A stretch of DNA of 7,072 nucleotides, from the NCBI RefSeq assembly GCF_002479325.1, contig NZ_DLMO01000061.1:2805-9876 (forward strand). The letters run 5' to 3'. Positions 4,994 to 7,072 of this stretch are shown in pieces. A model generated the notes under the pieces. The model saw only the letters and a program-made list of their open reading frames with translations. It was not told the DNA's origin and ran no database searches. A program made the translations under genes and the position numbers. The number at the start of each line of letters is the position of its first letter. Positions within the stretch are counted from its first letter, which is position 1. This DNA is from Brevundimonas sp. UBA7534 (GTDB taxonomy: Bacteria > Pseudomonadota > Alphaproteobacteria > Caulobacterales > Caulobacteraceae).

Positions 4994-7072
4994 ATGTCCG
5001 AATCCCGCGCTTCCTCTCTCCGCGCGCTTCTCTTCGCCTCCAGCGCCGCCAGCATGCTGGTCGCCGCCCCCGCCGTCGCCGCCGATGTCGCGGCTGACGA
5101 CATCGTCGTCACCGCCGCGGACCAGCAGCCGGCCAACCTGGGCACCATCGACGTGCATGGCCAGGTTCAGAAGCGAGAGCCCGAAAGCCCGGAATATGTG
5201 GCGCCCCTGCTGGATACGCCGCGAGCCGTGACAATCATCCCCGAGCAGATCATCACTCAGACCGCCGCCACCTCGCTGGAGGACCTGCTGCGGACCTCGC
5301 CCGGCATCACCTTCGGCGCCGGCGAAGGCGGCCAGCCGCTGGCCGAACGTCCGTTCATTCGCGGTCAGTCCTCGGCGAACAACATCTTCGTCGACGGCGT
5401 TCGCGACACCGGCGGCCAGTCGCGCGAGGTCTTCAACCTTGAACAGGTCGAGGTCATCAAGGGGCCCGATTCGGTCTATTCGGGCCGCGGCTCTGGCGGC
5501 GGCAGCATCAACCTGGGGTCCAAGGCGCCGCGCCTGACCGACTTCGTCAACGTCGGCGCCGCCGCCGGCACGGACGACTATTACCGCGCCACGATCGACG
5601 GCAACTGGCGCTTCAGCGAAACGACCGCCTTTCGCCTGAACCTGCTGGCGACGGAAGGCGACGTGCCGAACCGCAACGCGGTGGACTTCGAAAAGTACGG
5701 CCTGGCGATGGCGTTCGCCACCGGCCTGGGAACCGAGACGACCGCGACCCTCAGCTATTATCGCCTGCGCAGCGACTCCATGCCCGACTACGGCATCCCC
5801 CTGGACCGCAAGCTGAACAACAACTGGGCGATCCAAACCACCGACAGCCGCATCCTGAACGTCCCCTACGACACCTTCTACGGCCTGAAGGCGCGCGATT
5901 ATCTGCGCAACGAGGTGGACAGCGTGACGCTGAAGCTGGAGCATCGGTTCAGCGACAACCTGGCGATCCGCAACACCACTCGGTACTCGGAAACGCTGAA
6001 CGACTATGTCGTCACCAATCCCGGAGACGGCGGAACCGCGGTCCAGATCGGCGGCGAATGGTGGATGAAACGCGGCCTGAAATCGCGGTGGAACCCAACG
6101 GATACCCTGGCCAACGTCACCGACCTGTATGGCTCTTTCCAGACGGGCGCGATCAAGCACAGCTTCGACATTGGTCTGGAGCTGTCGACCGAGGAGAACC
6201 GCAACGCGTCCTACGCCATAACCACGACGAGCGGCACGGCTTGCCCCGCGCCGCTGACCGGCCTGGACTGCACCAAAGTCTACGATCCGAACCCCAACGA
6301 CCCGTGGACCGGAACCATCGCGCGCAATGCCGTGACGGAGAACACCACCGACACCGTCGCGGTCTATGCCTTCGACTCGATCGCGTTCGGCGAGAAGTGG
6401 CTGCTGAATCTGGGCCTGCGCTACGACGACTATTCCGTCGAAAGCCCGACCTCGACCCCGTCGGAAGCAAGCTGGGATTTCGTCAACTATCAGGTCGGCC
6501 TGGTCTACAAGCCGACGGCGAACACCAGCGTCTACGCTTCCTACGCCACCTCCTCGACGCCGCCGACCATCAGCGGCGGCGACCAGAACGGCGCGCCGTC
6601 GAATGGTTCGGGCAATCTGAACGGCGATGTGCTCGATCCCGAGGACACCGAAAGCTACGAGATCGGGGCCAAGGCCAGTCTGTTCGGCGAGCGGCTGTCG
6701 CTGTCGGCGGCGGCGTTCCAGACCACGCGCAAGAACGCCCAGATCCTGGTCGATGTGGATCGCTACGCTCAGGCCGGCGAAGTCGAGGTTCGGGGCCTCG
6801 AACTCGGCGTCTCCGGCAATATCACTCCGGCCTGGACGGTGTTCGGCGGCTACACCTACATGGAGTCCGAACTGGTGAAGGGCGCCGTCACGATCGTGGA
6901 CGGCGAGCCGGTTCCCAACCTGTTCGAGGGCGATCCCCTGGCGAACACGCCCAAGAACAGCTTCAGCCTGTTCACCACCTACCGGGTCCTGCGACCGCTG
7001 ACCGTCGGCGGCGGACTCTATTACGTCGATGATCGCTTCGGCGGGAACCAGGGCGGCGCCGGCGGCGGCGGC
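4994..7072 (+). CDS. TonB-dependent siderophore receptor, catecholate (Fiu/BfrD-like) type, 3' partial
   Basis: The frame is open from the ATG at 4994 to the right edge: 693 codons with no stop. This outer-membrane barrel would import ferric siderophore using TonB energy. Residues 1-30 form a Sec signal peptide (LRALLFASSAASMLVAAPAVAA), probably cut after Ala30. DDIVVTAA (35-42) is the likely TonB box; there is no N-terminal STN signalling domain, so it is probably not a FecA-like transducer. The plug runs from about 70 to 185, with LDTPRAVTIIP, FIRGQSSANNIFVDGVRD (from 121) and LEQVEVIKGPDSVYSGRGSGGGSIN (from 149), all typical of siderophore receptors. The barrel follows, including LDPEDTESYEIGAKASLFGERL (from 547) and LANTPKNSFSLFTTYR near the end. 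A Cys pair (417 and 426) probably forms a disulfide in a surface loop. Only the last strands, perhaps 40-60 residues with the terminal aromatic, are missing. The visible part ends in a Gly-rich run. Siderophore identity cannot be read from sequence alone. Confidence 0.93.
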   Translation, partial: MSESRASSLRALLFASSAASMLVAAPAVAADVAADDIVVTAADQQPANLGTIDVHGQVQKREPESPEYVAPLLDTPRAVTIIPEQIITQTAATSLEDLLRTSPGITFGAGEGGQPLAERPFIRGQSSANNIFVDGVRDTGGQSREVFNLEQVEVIKGPDSVYSGRGSGGGSINLGSKAPRLTDFVNVGAAAGTDDYYRATIDGNWRFSETTAFRLNLLATEGDVPNRNAVDFEKYGLAMAFATGLGTETTATLSYYRLRSDSMPDYGIPLDRKLNNNWAIQTTDSRILNVPYDTFYGLKARDYLRNEVDSVTLKLEHRFSDNLAIRNTTRYSETLNDYVVTNPGDGGTAVQIGGEWWMKRGLKSRWNPTDTLANVTDLYGSFQTGAIKHSFDIGLELSTEENRNASYAITTTSGTACPAPLTGLDCTKVYDPNPNDPWTGTIARNAVTENTTDTVAVYAFDSIAFGEKWLLNLGLRYDDYSVESPTSTPSEASWDFVNYQVGLVYKPTANTSVYASYATSSTPPTISGGDQNGAPSNGSGNLNGDVLDPEDTESYEIGAKASLFGERLSLSAAAFQTTRKNAQILVDVDRYAQAGEVEVRGLELGVSGNITPAWTVFGGYTYMESELVKGAVTIVDGEPVPNLFEGDPLANTPKNSFSLFTTYRVLRPLTVGGGLYYVDDRFGGNQGGAGGGG

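Noticed and set aside
4929..5231. Alternative 100-codon frame across the receptor start
   Set aside because: The translation is Pro/Ser-rich and out of frame with the receptor, whose signal peptide, TonB box and plug begin at 4994.
4949..6160. 403-codon open frame on the minus strand
   Set aside because: It lies wholly antisense to the receptor gene, whose plug and barrel motifs are unmistakable. The translation is Ala/Arg/Gly/Val-rich without recognisable motifs, as expected of antisense frames in GC-rich coding DNA.
7058..7072. GGC-repeat at the right edge, echoed by GGCGGCGGC at the left edge, as a repeat or recombination site
   Set aside because: At the left edge these are the glycines of the Rossmann motif; at the right edge they encode a Gly-rich turn in the receptor. 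Both are in frame and explained by coding.

Overview
The window is GC-rich and densely coded, with every gene on the + strand. Codon choice is GC-biased. The outer-membrane receptor carries an 'IVVTA'-type TonB box, and an Anbu/ATP-grasp locus is present. Together these suggest an alphaproteobacterium. Caulobacteraceae such as Brevundimonas or Caulobacter is my best guess, but that is an inference from style and not from a marker gene.

Layout: (1) Bases 1-762 hold the 3' part of a ferredoxin/rubredoxin-type NAD(P)H:FAD reductase, cut by the left edge. (2) An 84-base gap contains two small inverted repeats. (3) Bases 847-4898 hold a compact four-gene cluster: a circularly permuted ATP-grasp ligase-like protein, an alpha-E (DUF403) helical protein, a transglutaminase-like protein with its Cys-His-Asp triad, and the proteasome-like Ntn hydrolase Anbu. 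The first three genes are translationally coupled (1-base overlap, then a 2-base gap). Anbu follows after 64 bases, a stretch that can encode a 20-residue leader ending across the anbu start codon. (4) A 95-base intergenic region is rich in TCGCA/TGCGA palindromic half-sites and looks like an operator region. (5) From 4994 to the right edge runs a TonB-dependent siderophore receptor, still open at the end of the window.

How they may work together: the ATP-grasp/alpha-E/transglutaminase/Anbu set is a recognised conserved neighbourhood. It has been predicted in the literature to make and process an amide-linked peptide or protein modification, but its substrate and product are unknown to me. 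The ligase would form a bond, the alpha-E protein may be a partner or scaffold, and the transglutaminase-like enzyme and Anbu would be two hydrolases or transferases with different nucleophiles (Cys and N-terminal Thr). The flanking reductase and siderophore receptor are probably separate transcription units. Whether they are functionally tied to the cluster cannot be settled from this sequence.

All family assignments rest on motifs recognised by eye; no database search was run. All key catalytic motifs I looked for are intact. I see no frameshift, insertion sequence, tRNA, rRNA or CRISPR array.
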